DNA of 64,000 nt from Amycolatopsis sp. CA-230715 (GCF_018736145.1 NZ_CP059997.1:6013501-6077500), one strand, 5' to 3'. Positions 42,339-51,612 are shown, numbered from the stretch's first letter. Made by a program: numbers and translations. The notes: generated by a model not told the origin, from the sequence alone.

Positions 42339-43766
42339 GTGATTGACGTGATCATCGCCGGTGGCGGGCCGACCGGCGTGATGCTGGCCGCCGAACTGCG
42401 GCTGCACGGCGTGGAGGCGCTCGTGCTGGAGCGGGACGCGGAGCCGACCGAGGTCGTCCGCGCGCTCGGCATGCACGCGCGCAGCATCGAAGTGATGGCC
42501 CAGCGCGGCCTGCTCGACCGGTTCCTCGAACTGGGCAGGCAGTCTCCGCTCGGGGGCTTTTTCGCCGGTATCGCCAAAGCGTCGCCGGAGCGGCTGGACA
42601 CCAACCACCCGTACACGCTCGGCATCCCGCAGCCCACGACGTTGCGCGTGCTGACCGAACACGCGCTCGAACTCGGCGTCGAGATCCGGCGCGGCCGCGA
42701 ACTCGTCGGACTGAGCCAGGACGACGACGGGGTCACGGTGGAGCTGGCCGACGGCGACCGGCTGCGAGCGCGGTACGTCGTCGGCTGCGACGGCGGGCGC
42801 AGCACGGTGCGCAAGCTGCTCGGCGTCGGCTTCCCCGGCGTGGCGGCCAGGAACCAGTGGCTGCTGGGCGAAATGCAGGTGACCGCGCCGGTGGAGGAGG
42901 TCACCGCGCTGGTGACCGAGATCCGCAAGACCAACCTGTGGTTCGGCGTCGGGCCGAGCGGAAACGGGGCGTTCCGTGTCGTCGCGCCCGCCAAGGAGGT
43001 GGTCGAGGACCGCACGGTCCCACCGACGCTGGACGAGCTTAAGGAGCAGATGCGGGCGATCGCGGGCACCGATTTCGGAGTGCACTCGCCGCGCTGGCTC
43101 TCCCGCTTCAGCGACGCGACCCGGCAGGCCGATCGCTACCGGGTCGGCCGGGTGCTGCTGGCAGGCGACGCGGCGCACGTCCACCCGCCGCTGGGCGGGC
43201 AGGGCCTCAACCTCGGTGTCCAGGACGCGTTCAACCTGGGCTGGAAGCTGGCCGCCGAGGTCACCGGGTGGGCGCCGGAGGGGCTGCTGGACAGCTACCA
43301 CGCCGAACGGCACCCGGTGGCCGCCGCCGTGCTGGACAACACCCTCGCGCAGGGCGAGCTGATGGCGCTCGATCCGGGGCCCCAGGCGGTGCGCAGGCTG
43401 GTGGCCGAGCTGATGGACTTCCCGGAGGTGAACCGGTACCTCATCGAAAAGATCATCGGCATCAACGTCCGCTACGACCTCGGCGAAGGCCACGAACTGC
43501 TCGGCAGGCGGCTGCGGGACGTGAGCCTGAAGCGGGGGCGGCTCTACGAGCTGATGTACGGCGGCCGCGGGCTGCTGCTCGACCAGACCGGTCTGCTTTC
43601 GGTGGCGGGCTGGGCCGATCGGGTCGACCACGTCGTCGACGTAAGCGAGGAACTGGACGTGCCTGCCGTGCTGCTGCGGCCCGACGGCTACGTGGCGTGG
43701 GCCGGTGACGACCAGCAGGACCTGCTCGACCACCTGCCGCGCTGGTTCGGGGCGCCCACCGGCTGA
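42339..43766 (+). CDS. FAD-dependent aromatic monooxygenase
   Basis: A 475-residue flavoprotein of the PheA/TetX/hydroxylase type. GxGxxG loop: VIIAGGGPTGVMLAAELRLHG. Second motif: GCDGGRSTVRKLLG. Third motif: LLAGDAAHVHPPLGGQGLNLGVQD, which binds FAD ribityl. The start is placed at GTG 42339 (IDVIIAGGGP). TTG 42321 would add six residues. These enzymes hydroxylate or inactivate polyketide and other aromatic compounds, many acting in drug resistance. Divergent from the TetR-MFS pair. Confidence 0.87.
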   Translation: MIDVIIAGGGPTGVMLAAELRLHGVEALVLERDAEPTEVVRALGMHARSIEVMAQRGLLDRFLELGRQSPLGGFFAGIAKASPERLDTNHPYTLGIPQPTTLRVLTEHALELGVEIRRGRELVGLSQDDDGVTVELADGDRLRARYVVGCDGGRSTVRKLLGVGFPGVAARNQWLLGEMQVTAPVEEVTALVTEIRKTNLWFGVGPSGNGAFRVVAPAKEVVEDRTVPPTLDELKEQMRAIAGTDFGVHSPRWLSRFSDATRQADRYRVGRVLLAGDAAHVHPPLGGQGLNLGVQDAFNLGWKLAAEVTGWAPEGLLDSYHAERHPVAAAVLDNTLAQGELMALDPGPQAVRRLVAELMDFPEVNRYLIEKIIGINVRYDLGEGHELLGRRLRDVSLKRGRLYELMYGGRGLLLDQTGLLSVAGWADRVDHVVDVSEELDVPAVLLRPDGYVAWAGDDQQDLLDHLPRWFGAPTG

Positions 43767-43781
43767 GCGCGCGGGCCGGTT

Positions 43782-44816
43782 CTACGCCGGCGCCGGTAGC
43801 AGCGGCGGGGCGTGGAACCGGCCTATCCCGGTTACCGAATCCCGGTCGACCCAGTATCGCCGCCGCTCGGTCAGCACGACGTCGATGCCCACTGTGTCGA
43901 TCCCTTCGATCCGGGCCAGTTCGTCGTCGATGAAGGCGGCGAGCGCGGTCCGGCCCGCGACGAGTCCCATGCACAGCACGGAGGTGTCGCCGGCGACGTG
44001 GGCGACCAGCCGCGTCTGCGGCAGATCGGCGAGCGGGCGCATGACGTCGGCGGTGCTGCCCGGCGGCACGCGGAGGCGGAGCACGAACGTGGTGAGGAAC
44101 CCGAGCCATTCCGACACGACCTCGAACCGCGGCTTGACCCACCCTTCGTCGAGCATCCGCCGCACCATCCGGTGCGCGGTCGAGGTGGCGAGCCCGGCGG
44201 TCCTGGCGATGCCCGCCGCGGACGCGCGGCCGTCCTGCTGCAGCATGGACATCACCGTCCGCTCGGCCTCGTTCAGCGCCCTGTCCGGTGGTACGGCCGC
44301 CGCGACGTCCTCGACCGTCGGTCCCGCGACGGTCAGCAGGTTCCGGCGCTCGCGTTCGGTCAGCAGCCGCGGATCCCACCCTGCGCCGCGGCGCAGGGTG
44401 CGCAGCGAGGGCAGGGTGATCACCCGCCGGATTCCGGGCTGCGCGTACACGCTGTCCAGCACTTCGCTGGTCGCCTGCTCGGACGGCGCGTGCACGGTGG
44501 CGTAGACCGGGTAGTCGCCGGAAACCTGCGCGAGGTACTGCAGATGCGGCAGCGCGCCGAGCCGGTCGAGCACGGCGAGCGGCGTCTCGCCGCTGATGTC
44601 GACGAACAGGTGCACGGGCATCGCCGTGGAGTGCATTCCCCAGCCGATCTGGCCGATGACGCGGCACAGCCCCGCTTCGGCCAGCCGGTCGAACCGCCGT
44701 TTGAGCGTGCTGGCGTCGGCGGTCAGTATCGCCGCGAGGTCGTCCCAGGTGGCGCGCGGCGCCAGGTGCAGCGCGCCGACCAGTCGCCGGTCCAGCTCGT
44801 CCAGTGTCGGACCCAT
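43782..44816 (-). CDS. Tandem Lrp/AsnC-family regulator
   Basis: A 344-residue regulator built of two AsnC/Lrp modules, each an HTH followed by a RAM-type ligand domain. HTH-1 is about 5-50 (TWDDLAAILTADASTLKRRFDRL) and HTH-2 about 185-235 (ASAAGIARTAGLATSTAHRMVRRM). Tandem versions are common in actinomycetes. A GTG at 44819 just before the ATG is an alternative start. It is divergent from abgT and is the likely regulator of that transporter-peptidase pair. Confidence 0.86.
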   Translation of the reverse strand: MGPTLDELDRRLVGALHLAPRATWDDLAAILTADASTLKRRFDRLAEAGLCRVIGQIGWGMHSTAMPVHLFVDISGETPLAVLDRLGALPHLQYLAQVSGDYPVYATVHAPSEQATSEVLDSVYAQPGIRRVITLPSLRTLRRGAGWDPRLLTERERRNLLTVAGPTVEDVAAAVPPDRALNEAERTVMSMLQQDGRASAAGIARTAGLATSTAHRMVRRMLDEGWVKPRFEVVSEWLGFLTTFVLRLRVPPGSTADVMRPLADLPQTRLVAHVAGDTSVLCMGLVAGRTALAAFIDDELARIEGIDTVGIDVVLTERRRYWVDRDSVTGIGRFHAPPLLPAPA

Positions 44817-44875
44817 CACTCTCCGCTCGGATGCAGGATCATCCCGATCTTAACCGAAAGCCCTGGCGAATATCC

Positions 44876-44885
44876 CATTCGAATG
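44876..44885. promoter_or_regulatory. Small palindrome in the lrp-abgT intergenic region
   Basis: CATTCGAATG, a 10-base palindrome, 47 bases before abgT, with GCGAATAT just upstream as a partial repeat. A possible Lrp site; weak. Confidence 0.3.
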
Positions 44886-44932
44886 TCACAGTGTGCGGAA
44901 ACCTGTCTCAGGCACGGTAAAGGGGTGGCCAC

Positions 44933-46474
44933 ATGAACAGCGCTGACGTGGTCGAACCGCGGTCGAAGGTGATGCGGGCGGCGTTCCGCGTCTTCGCGGT
45001 GATCGAACGGGTCGGCAACAAGCTGCCCAACCCGTTCTGGTTGTTCTGGCTGCTGGCGCTCGCCGTGGTGGCGCTCAGCGCGATCCTGTCCGCGACGGGC
45101 CTGGGCGCCGTGCAGCCCGCCACCGGCAAGCCGATCGCGGTGCGGAACCTCCTCAGCGCCGACGGCTTCAAGGTCATCATCGACGGCGCGGTGCAGAACT
45201 TCGCGAACTTCCCGCCGCTGGCCACCATCATCACCGTGATGCTCGGGATCTCCGTCGCCGAGCGGAGCGGGCTCATCAGCACCCTGCTGCGGCGCATGGT
45301 CACGCGCGTGCCTGGCCGGTACCTGACCTTCGTGCTGTCGATGACCGCGATGGTCGGGCACATCGCGGGCGACGCCGCATACGTCACGCTCATCCCGCTC
45401 GGCGCGCTGGTCTACCGCGCGGCGGGCCGCAGCCCGGTGCTCGGGTGCATCGTCGCCTTCGTCTCGATCTCCGCCGGCTACGACGCGTCGCCTTCGCTGA
45501 CGACCACCGACGCGCTGCTGTCGTCCATTTCGACCGCGGCGGCCCGCACGATCGACCCGCACTACGCGGTGACACCGGTGTCGAACTACTTCTTCGGCCT
45601 CGCGTCCTCGGTGCTCGTGGCGCTGGTGATCACGATCGTCGTCGAGACGGTCATGGCGAGGCGACCGGATCTCGCGGCCGACGAAACCGATCAGCCGGAC
45701 CCGGCGGACCTCAGCGAGGTCGAGGTCACCGCTCGCGAACGCCGCGCGCTGCGCATCGTCGGACTCGTCGCGCTCGCGTTCATCGCGGTGCTCGTGGTGG
45801 CGCTGATCCCCGCGTCGTCGCCGTTGCGCGGACCGAACGGCGGCATCGTCAACTCACCGCTGTTCACCGGGATGGCGCTCGTGCTCGGCCTGTTCTTCGC
45901 TGTGCTCGGCACCGTGTACGGCAAGCTCACCGGCACGTTCGGCAGCGCACGCGACGTGATCGCGGCGATGGTCGAAGGCGTCCGCTCGATGGCGCCGATC
46001 CTGGTGCTGTTCTTCGCGATCTCGCAGTTCCTCGCCTACTTCAAGTGGACGAACATCGGCGAGATCATCGCGGTGACCGGTGCGAAGGCCCTGCGTGACC
46101 TCGGTTTGCACGGCTGGCTGGTGCTGGTCGGCATCGCCGTCGTGGTGACCGTGATGAACCTGGTCATCACGAGCGGTTCGGCGTTGTGGTCGCTCGCCGC
46201 GCCGATCTTCATCCCGATGCTGATGCTGCTCGGGATCAACCCCGAGGTCACGCAGGCCGTCTACCGGGTAGCCGACTCGGTGACCAACTGCATCACGCCG
46301 ATGAGCCCGTACTTCGTGATGGCGCTCGGGTTCATGCAGCGCTACCGGAAGTCCGCGGGCATCGGCACGCTCGCGTCGTTCACGCTGCCGCTGGCCGCCG
46401 TCATCTGGGTTGTCTGGGTGGCGTTCTTCGTCCTCTGGTACCTGCTGGGCCTGCCGTTCGGCCCCGGCGCCTGA
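44933..46474 (+). CDS. abgT: AbgT-family transporter (p-aminobenzoyl-glutamate)
   Basis: A 513-residue inner-membrane transporter with about 11-13 spans. AbgT marks: GNKLPNPFWLFW at the start, VGHIAGDAAYVTLIPLGALVY, ISAGYDASPSLTTTDALLS, and MNLVITSGSALWSLAAPIFIPM. Family members import p-aminobenzoyl-glutamate or export sulfonamides. The M20 peptidase immediately downstream (gap 39) could cleave that substrate, favouring import and folate-fragment salvage. Divergent tandem Lrp regulator. Confidence 0.9.
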   Translation: MNSADVVEPRSKVMRAAFRVFAVIERVGNKLPNPFWLFWLLALAVVALSAILSATGLGAVQPATGKPIAVRNLLSADGFKVIIDGAVQNFANFPPLATIITVMLGISVAERSGLISTLLRRMVTRVPGRYLTFVLSMTAMVGHIAGDAAYVTLIPLGALVYRAAGRSPVLGCIVAFVSISAGYDASPSLTTTDALLSSISTAAARTIDPHYAVTPVSNYFFGLASSVLVALVITIVVETVMARRPDLAADETDQPDPADLSEVEVTARERRALRIVGLVALAFIAVLVVALIPASSPLRGPNGGIVNSPLFTGMALVLGLFFAVLGTVYGKLTGTFGSARDVIAAMVEGVRSMAPILVLFFAISQFLAYFKWTNIGEIIAVTGAKALRDLGLHGWLVLVGIAVVVTVMNLVITSGSALWSLAAPIFIPMLMLLGINPEVTQAVYRVADSVTNCITPMSPYFVMALGFMQRYRKSAGIGTLASFTLPLAAVIWVVWVAFFVLWYLLGLPFGPGA

Positions 46475-46513
46475 TCCTCCTGCACGCGAAACCCCGAGCA
46501 CAGAAAGCAGATC

Positions 46514-47665
46514 ATGACCGAACTCGCTTCCCGCGCCACCGACGCCTCGGCCGAGATCGTCGCCGACATCCGCGACCTGGTCGGCTGTGAGACCAGCAGC
46601 TACGACCTCGACGGCCTGAAGAACGGGCTCGATCTGGTGCAGGACATCGCCGCGCGCAGGCTCGGCGCGGCCGAGGAGACCCACCGCCACCCCGGCGGTG
46701 AGTACGGCGACGTCGCGACGCTCACCTTCCCCGGCACCGGTCCCGGCCGCGTCGCGATCCTCGGCCACTACGACACCGTGTGGCCGACGGGCACGCTCGC
46801 GAACTGGGAGTCGCCAGTGACCGAGGGGCGCGAGCGGCTCAGCGGGCCGGGCATCTTCGACATGAAAACCGGTCTCGTGCAAGGGATCTGGGCGCTGAAG
46901 ATCGCCCGCGAACTGGGACCGGTGCCGACCGTGACGTTCGTGTTCAACGGCGACGAGGAGATCGGTTCGCTCGCGTCGCGGCCGGTGATCGAGCGGGTCG
47001 CGGCCGGAGTGGACGCCACACTCGTGCTGGAGCCGAGCGTGGACGGCGCGGTCAAGACCGGCCGCAAGGGCACCGGGATCTTCGCGGCCACGGCCACCGG
47101 GATCGAATCGCACGCCGGGCTGGCGCCGGAGGCGGGCGCCAGCGCGATCCACGCGCTCGCCGAATGGGTCACCGCGGCCGCCGCGGTCGCCGATCCCGCG
47201 AAGGGGACCACCGTCAGCACCGGGCTGTTTTCCGGCGGTACCGGCACGAACGTGGTGGCGGGGAAGGCGACCGCGGGGATCGACATCCGGGTGCTGACCG
47301 ACGCCGAGCAGCGCAGGGTCGACGCCGAGTTCGACGCCATCGAGGTCAGCGATTCGCGCGTGCGGATCGAGGTCGAGCACGACTGGAACCGGCCCCCGAT
47401 GAGCCTGAACGCGGTGTCGGCGCCGCTGCTGGACGTCGCGCGCTCGGTATCGGCCGGGCTAGGGCGAGAACTGCGCGACGTGACCGTCGGCGGCGCGAGC
47501 GACGCGAACTTCGTCGCCGGGCTCGGCCTTCCGGTCCTTTGTGGACTCGGCGCGGTCGGCGGCGGAGCACACGCACGGGGCGAGTTCATTTACCCGGATT
47601 CGGTGCCGGGCCAGACGGCGCTGGTCGCGGGGATGCTCGGCCGGCTCGCGGAGTGCCCCGCGTAA
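46514..47665 (+). CDS. M20 peptidase, carboxypeptidase G2/AbgB-like
   Basis: A 383-residue dinuclear zinc hydrolase. Metal ligands: His in LGHYDTVW, bridging Asp in GIFDMKTG, Glu pair in FNGDEEIGS, Glu/Asp in LEPSVDG and a terminal His in GGGAHARGEFIY. The catalytic domain is split by a dimerisation insert (about 180-290). This layout fits glutamate carboxypeptidases such as CPG2, which split p-aminobenzoyl-glutamate. In an operon with abgT. The cleaved products could feed folate or nitrogen metabolism. Confidence 0.88.
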   Translation: MTELASRATDASAEIVADIRDLVGCETSSYDLDGLKNGLDLVQDIAARRLGAAEETHRHPGGEYGDVATLTFPGTGPGRVAILGHYDTVWPTGTLANWESPVTEGRERLSGPGIFDMKTGLVQGIWALKIARELGPVPTVTFVFNGDEEIGSLASRPVIERVAAGVDATLVLEPSVDGAVKTGRKGTGIFAATATGIESHAGLAPEAGASAIHALAEWVTAAAAVADPAKGTTVSTGLFSGGTGTNVVAGKATAGIDIRVLTDAEQRRVDAEFDAIEVSDSRVRIEVEHDWNRPPMSLNAVSAPLLDVARSVSAGLGRELRDVTVGGASDANFVAGLGLPVLCGLGAVGGGAHARGEFIYPDSVPGQTALVAGMLGRLAECPA

Positions 47666-47683
47666 AGACGGCGTCAACGAGCC

Positions 47684-47713
47684 TTGCCCGGTCACCGAGC
47701 CTGGTCGTACAGT
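47684..47713 (+). promoter_or_regulatory. Probable promoter of the methyltransferase gene
   Basis: TTGCCC (47684-47689), an 18-base spacer and TACAGT (47708-47713), followed by an unusually A/T-rich stretch (TTTATTTACAAAGTTGTGAA) before the ATG at 47752. Confidence 0.4.
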
Positions 47714-47751
47714 TTATTTACAAAGTTGTGAATCATGTACGGGGGCGGGCC

Positions 47752-48579
47752 ATGACGACGGGAAAGGTGGACTTCACGGGTGTGCAGTCCACGATGCTGG
47801 TGACGTTGTACCTCAAGGCGCTGGACGCCAAGGAGACGGCGCCCGTGCTCGGTGACCGGTTCGCGGCCGAGGCCGTGGACCGCATCGACTACGACTGGGC
47901 GAAGCTCGACAAGCCGACCATCGCGCGCAACCGGTTCGGCCTCGCGCTGCGCACCAAGCAGATCGACGAGTGGACCGCCGCCTTCCTCCGCCGCAACCCG
48001 GACGCGACCGTGCTGCACCTGGCCTGCGGGCTCGACGCGCGGGCGTTCCGCCTCGACCGGCCGGACGGGGTGCGCTGGTTCGACGTCGACCTGCCCGACG
48101 TGATCGCCTTGCGCCGCGAACTCTACGAGGACGCCGAAGGCTACCGGATGATCGGCGCTTCGGTGACCGATGACGGCTGGCTGGCGGAGATTCCCGCGGG
48201 CAAGCCGGTGTTCGTGATCGCCGAAGGCCTGCTGATGTACCTGCACGAGGCGGAGGTGCGGCAGCTGCTGCTGCGGCTCACCGAGCACTTCGGCACCGGC
48301 GAGCTGGTCTTCGACGGCGTGCTGCCGTGGGTCGCGAAAACGACGCAGCTGCTGAAGAAGTACGCGGACCGGTGGTACGGCTACCCGGCCTACTGGACGG
48401 GCATCCGCGACGGCTCGGACATCGCCCGCTGGAACCCGCGCCTGCTCTACCGCGACCACGTCGCGCTCGTCGCGCAGTACGAACGGATTCCCGATCCGAA
48501 GCTCCGGCGGATGTACCGCCTGATGAGCCGTTTCCGCCCGATCAGGAACTACTTGCGGGTCTTCCGCGCCGACTTCTGA
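47752..48579 (+). CDS. LCM/Ppm1-type SAM-dependent methyltransferase
   Basis: A 275-residue class I methyltransferase of the leucine-carboxyl-methyltransferase/Ppm1 family. Motif I is LHLACGLDARAFRLDRP; the acidic end of strand beta-2 is in WFDVDLPDVIALRREL. The family marker YLHEAEVRQLL and FVIAEGLLMY are present. The substrate may be a small molecule or lipid, as in the many mycobacterial paralogues. No N-terminal signal. Convergent with the HAF-repeat gene across a perfect hairpin. Confidence 0.88.
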   Translation: MTTGKVDFTGVQSTMLVTLYLKALDAKETAPVLGDRFAAEAVDRIDYDWAKLDKPTIARNRFGLALRTKQIDEWTAAFLRRNPDATVLHLACGLDARAFRLDRPDGVRWFDVDLPDVIALRRELYEDAEGYRMIGASVTDDGWLAEIPAGKPVFVIAEGLLMYLHEAEVRQLLLRLTEHFGTGELVFDGVLPWVAKTTQLLKKYADRWYGYPAYWTGIRDGSDIARWNPRLLYRDHVALVAQYERIPDPKLRRMYRLMSRFRPIRNYLRVFRADF

Positions 48580-48587
48580 TCCGGCAG

Positions 48588-48624
48588 CGGTCCGTGACCG
48601 TCCGGAATGGACGGTCACGGACCG
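48588..48624. terminator. Bidirectional hairpin, copy A of a repeated palindrome
   Basis: Perfect 16-base arms CGGTCCGTGACCGTCC (48588-48603) and complement (48609-48624) with a GGAAT loop, between convergent genes. A near-copy with loop GGAGT lies at 50345-50389. Confidence 0.75.
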
Positions 48625-48631
48625 GTCTTCG

Positions 48632-49624
48632 CTACTTGAGCCGCCACACGACACCGCGAGTCGTATAGCTTTGGGTGTACGCCGTGCCCGTCACATAGGC
48701 GCCGTTCTTGCTGATGCTGGTCGCGCTGGCCGAGCCGTACTGGTCGTTCGGAAGCTGCTCGAACGCGCTGACCCTGCCATCGCTGTCCCACTTCGCGGAG
48801 TAGCTCCCGGAGAACCCGACCGCGGTGCCGTCGTTGGCCACGTCGAAGCATTGGCTGCCGCTGCCAGGGAATTCGTCGAGTACCTGGATCTGGTCGTCGG
48901 CGTTCCAGCGCACCGGATGCTCCGGGGAGTCACCGGCGGTGCCGACGATGATGTCGGTGTCGCTGATCGCGCGCGCCCACGTGCTGCTCGCGCCGGGAAG
49001 CCCGGGAAGGATCGTTCCCGCGGCGCCCTTGGTGAAGCGCACCGCGTTGCGCGTGGTGAACCCGACGACCGTGCCGCTGTTGTTGATGTCGCCGAGCACG
49101 ATGTTGTCGTCGTCGCCGTCCGGCGCGTGCAGAGCGGTGATGGCCCCCGAGGCGTCCCACCGCACGACGTACTTCCCCGAATAGCCCGCGATTTCCCCGT
49201 TGTCGTTCACGTGGCGGGCGCTGGTCGAGGTTTCACCGGGCAGGGTCTGGAGCTTGGTGACGGTGCCATCGGTGTTCCACCGGATCGGGACGCGCGCGCC
49301 CCGCGGTCCGGCCTCGCCCACGATGACCCCGTTGTTGTTGATGTCGATGGCCGACGCCTCCGTGGCGCCGTCGGGGACCGCGAGCGGTGTCGGGATCCCG
49401 TTCTTCCACTGGGTGGCACGGGTGCCGGGGCCGGAACTGCCCACGATGGTCCCGGCGTCGTTCGCTCCGGCCGCGATGCTGCTGTCCCCGCCGGGAAGGG
49501 GAGGGAGTACCTCTGGTGCCGCGCTCGGCTTCGTGGCCGCCGACGCCGCGGGTGCCGAAAGGAGGGCCGACGCGATCGCCGTGATGATCACACCGCGCGC
49601 GGTCTTCGTGTTCGCCTGTCTCAT
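48632..49624 (-). CDS. Secreted HAF-repeat protein
   Basis: A 330-residue secreted protein. The signal peptide (KTARGVIITAIASALLSAPAASA) is followed by seven or so repeats of about 40 residues. Each carries a motif like DINNNGVIVG, HVNDNGEIAGYSG or DINNSGTVVGF. These are HAF-type repeats that build a beta-propeller-like domain. The start ATG 49624 has GGGGGAC upstream. It is probably exported to the cell surface or medium, with binding partner unknown. Confidence 0.82.
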   Translation of the reverse strand: MRQANTKTARGVIITAIASALLSAPAASAATKPSAAPEVLPPLPGGDSSIAAGANDAGTIVGSSGPGTRATQWKNGIPTPLAVPDGATEASAIDINNNGVIVGEAGPRGARVPIRWNTDGTVTKLQTLPGETSTSARHVNDNGEIAGYSGKYVVRWDASGAITALHAPDGDDDNIVLGDINNSGTVVGFTTRNAVRFTKGAAGTILPGLPGASSTWARAISDTDIIVGTAGDSPEHPVRWNADDQIQVLDEFPGSGSQCFDVANDGTAVGFSGSYSAKWDSDGRVSAFEQLPNDQYGSASATSISKNGAYVTGTAYTQSYTTRGVVWRLK

Positions 49625-49802
49625 TTTTTGTCCCCCATCAGAAAGCGAAACGAATGATTCGTCTCCAACCCTGCTCGTGGTTTTCCAGCGCGACAAGGGT
49701 TTCGATCCAGCTGGAAAAGTCACCATTCGCTTCAAGGGCGAAGGAAACGAGGTTGTCGGAATTCTTTGTCATCCGACGCGGGATCGCTGGAAGAGAAACC
49801 TG
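49625..49802. other. Upstream region of the HAF-repeat gene
   Basis: 178 bases between the HAF start and the YdcF fragment, both minus. It holds ACGAATGATTCGT (49650-49662, palindrome) and TTTTCCAGC/GCTGGAAAA arms (49681-49689, 49710-49718). Either could be an operator; function unknown. Confidence 0.35.
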
Positions 49803-50348
49803 TCAGATCAAACGGTTCGTGTAGCCCGCCTTCACCAACCGTTCGTACGCTTGGCGGACTTCGCCGGGAACGTGCTGCGCCGCGGCGAAACCGCGTTCGG
49901 CGTAGACGGTGATGCGCTGGGTGTCGCCGACGAGCATGGTGATGACGCGATCTACGTCACCGATGCTTTCGATGTACTCGTCGAGCGGAAGCGGCCGGGA
50001 CGAGCAGCGCACGTCGACCTCGGGCCAGAGCTTCCGGCACGTCGCGTAGGCCCGTCGCTGCTGGTATGGCCGTGAGATCAAAACAGCGGATTCGATTTCG
50101 ATTCCGCGGGAATCCAGCAGTTGCCGCGTGAACGAGATGTTGTCGCCGGTGTTCCGGGCGTTCGATTCGACCAGGATCGCCTCGTCCGGGACGCCGAGTT
50201 CGAGCGCGTGCTCGCGGTAGTGCACGGCTTCGCCGCGGGGAAACCGTTCCACTGTGGTGGGCGCGTTGGCGCCGGTGAAGACGATCAACGGGAACACCTT
50301 GGCGCGGAACAAGTTCTCCGGGATGTGGGGACCCCGACGATAGCCCAC
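49803..50348 (-). pseudogene. 5'-truncated YdcF/DUF218-family gene
   Basis: 181 residues matching the C-terminal part of YdcF/DUF218 proteins (FPLIVFTGANAPTTVERFPRG, LISRPYQQRRAYATCRKL, MLVGDTQRITVY, YTNRLI at the end). Family members normally begin some 45 residues earlier with a GxxD motif. Here the frame starts with a GTG inside the hairpin at 50345-50389, and the preceding residues (GYRRGPHIPENLFRAK) do not match. It is probably a gene that lost its 5' end when the hairpin copy or the acyl-CoA dehydrogenase operon came to lie beside it. Leftover translation from this GTG is possible. Confidence 0.65.
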
Positions 50349-50389
50349 CGGCCCGTGGCCGTCCGGAGTGGACGGTCACGGACCGGTGG
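50345..50389. terminator. Hairpin, copy B of the repeated palindrome
   Basis: Arms CCACCGGCCCGTGGCCGTCC and GGACGGTCACGGACCGGTGG pair with one mismatch and one G-T pair, with loop GGAGT. It is almost the same sequence as copy A at 48588. It lies 9 bases after the fadE23-type gene stop on the minus strand and serves as its terminator, and it sits exactly at the truncated end of the YdcF gene. Confidence 0.7.
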
Positions 50390-50397
50390 TGGAGAAA

Positions 50398-51612
50398 CTA
50401 CTTCAGCTCCGCCGAGGACTTGCCGAGCACCCGGCGCGCCACGATGAGCTGCTGGATCTGTTGCGTGCCTTCGAAGATGTCCAGGATCTTCGCGTCCCGG
50501 CTCCACTTCTCCAGCAGGGATTCCTCGGTGTAGCCGAAGGTGCCCGCCAGTTCCACGCAGCGCAGGGCGATTTCGACGACCGAGCGGCCCGCTTTCGCCT
50601 TTGCCATCGAGGCCTGCAGCGAGTTGGGTTTCCGGTTGTCCGCCATCCAGGCAGACTCCAGGGTCAGCAGGTAGGCGGATTCGTAGTCGGCTTCCAGCTG
50701 CAGGTACGCGGCGGCGGCCGCGTGCTGGGTGTTCGCGGGGCGGTCGTAGTCGACCTTGACGCCCGCGTCGGAGAGGATGCGCGCGGTTTCCTCCAGCGCC
50801 GCGCGGGCGACGCCGATGGCCATCGCGGCGACCAGGGGGCGGGTGTTGTCGAAGGTCTGCATGACCCCCGCGAAACCCTTTTGCGTGTCGATCTCCGGGG
50901 TGCCGAGCAGGTTTTCCTTCGGCACGCGGCAGTTTTCGAAGCGCAGCACGGCGGTGTCGGAGGCGCGGATGCCGAGCTTGTGCTCGACGCGGACGACCTC
51001 GAAGCCCGGGGTGCCCTTCTCGACGACGAACGACTTGATCGCGGCGCGGCCCTTCGACTTGTCGAGGCTCGCCCACACCACGACGGCGTCGGCGCGCTGG
51101 CCGGAGGTCACGAAGATCTTTTCGCCGTTGAGGATGTAGTCGTCGCCGTCGAGCTTCGCGGTCGCGGTGATCGCCGCCGAGTCCGAACCGCAGTCCGGCT
51201 CGGTGATCGCCATCGCGGCCCACGTCTTCTCGAACCGCTTGAGCTGTTCGTCGTTCGCCACCGACGCGATCGCGGCGTTGCCGAGGCCCTGGCGCGGCAT
51301 CGACAGCAGCAGGCCGACGTCACCCCAGCACATCTCGATCGTGCCGAGCACGACGTTGAGGTTGGCGCCGTTGCGGTTGCCTGCCTTCTTGGCGTCGCCC
51401 TTCTCGTCGCGGCGCACGCCCGCGGCGCCCGCGCCGCCTTCACCGGACGAGTTCAGCCCGTCGAGCAGTGCGGCGAACATGTCCAGTTCACTCGGGTAGG
51501 TGTGCTCCGCGCGGTCGTACTTGCGGGAAATGGGCCGGAACACCTCGGCCGCGGCTTGGTACGCCTGGTTGATCAGGGCACCGGCCTTCTTGGGGACTTC
51601 CAGGTTGATCAT
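50398..51612 (-). CDS. Acyl-CoA dehydrogenase (FadE23-like)
   Basis: A 404-residue acyl-CoA dehydrogenase beginning INLEVPKKAGALINQAYQ. FAD motif MAITEPDCGSDSAAI, and the FEGTQQIQQLIVARR end contains the position of the catalytic Glu. A Gly/Lys-rich insert near 56-82 precedes the canonical fold. It is the downstream partner of a second acyl-CoA dehydrogenase (gap 36), a pairing like FadE23/FadE24 of mycobacteria, where two paralogues form a heteromer. The substrate is unknown, perhaps a steroid-derived or fatty acyl-CoA. Confidence 0.85.
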   Translation of the reverse strand: MINLEVPKKAGALINQAYQAAAEVFRPISRKYDRAEHTYPSELDMFAALLDGLNSSGEGGAGAAGVRRDEKGDAKKAGNRNGANLNVVLGTIEMCWGDVGLLLSMPRQGLGNAAIASVANDEQLKRFEKTWAAMAITEPDCGSDSAAITATAKLDGDDYILNGEKIFVTSGQRADAVVVWASLDKSKGRAAIKSFVVEKGTPGFEVVRVEHKLGIRASDTAVLRFENCRVPKENLLGTPEIDTQKGFAGVMQTFDNTRPLVAAMAIGVARAALEETARILSDAGVKVDYDRPANTQHAAAAAYLQLEADYESAYLLTLESAWMADNRKPNSLQASMAKAKAGRSVVEIALRCVELAGTFGYTEESLLEKWSRDAKILDIFEGTQQIQQLIVARRVLGKSSAELK

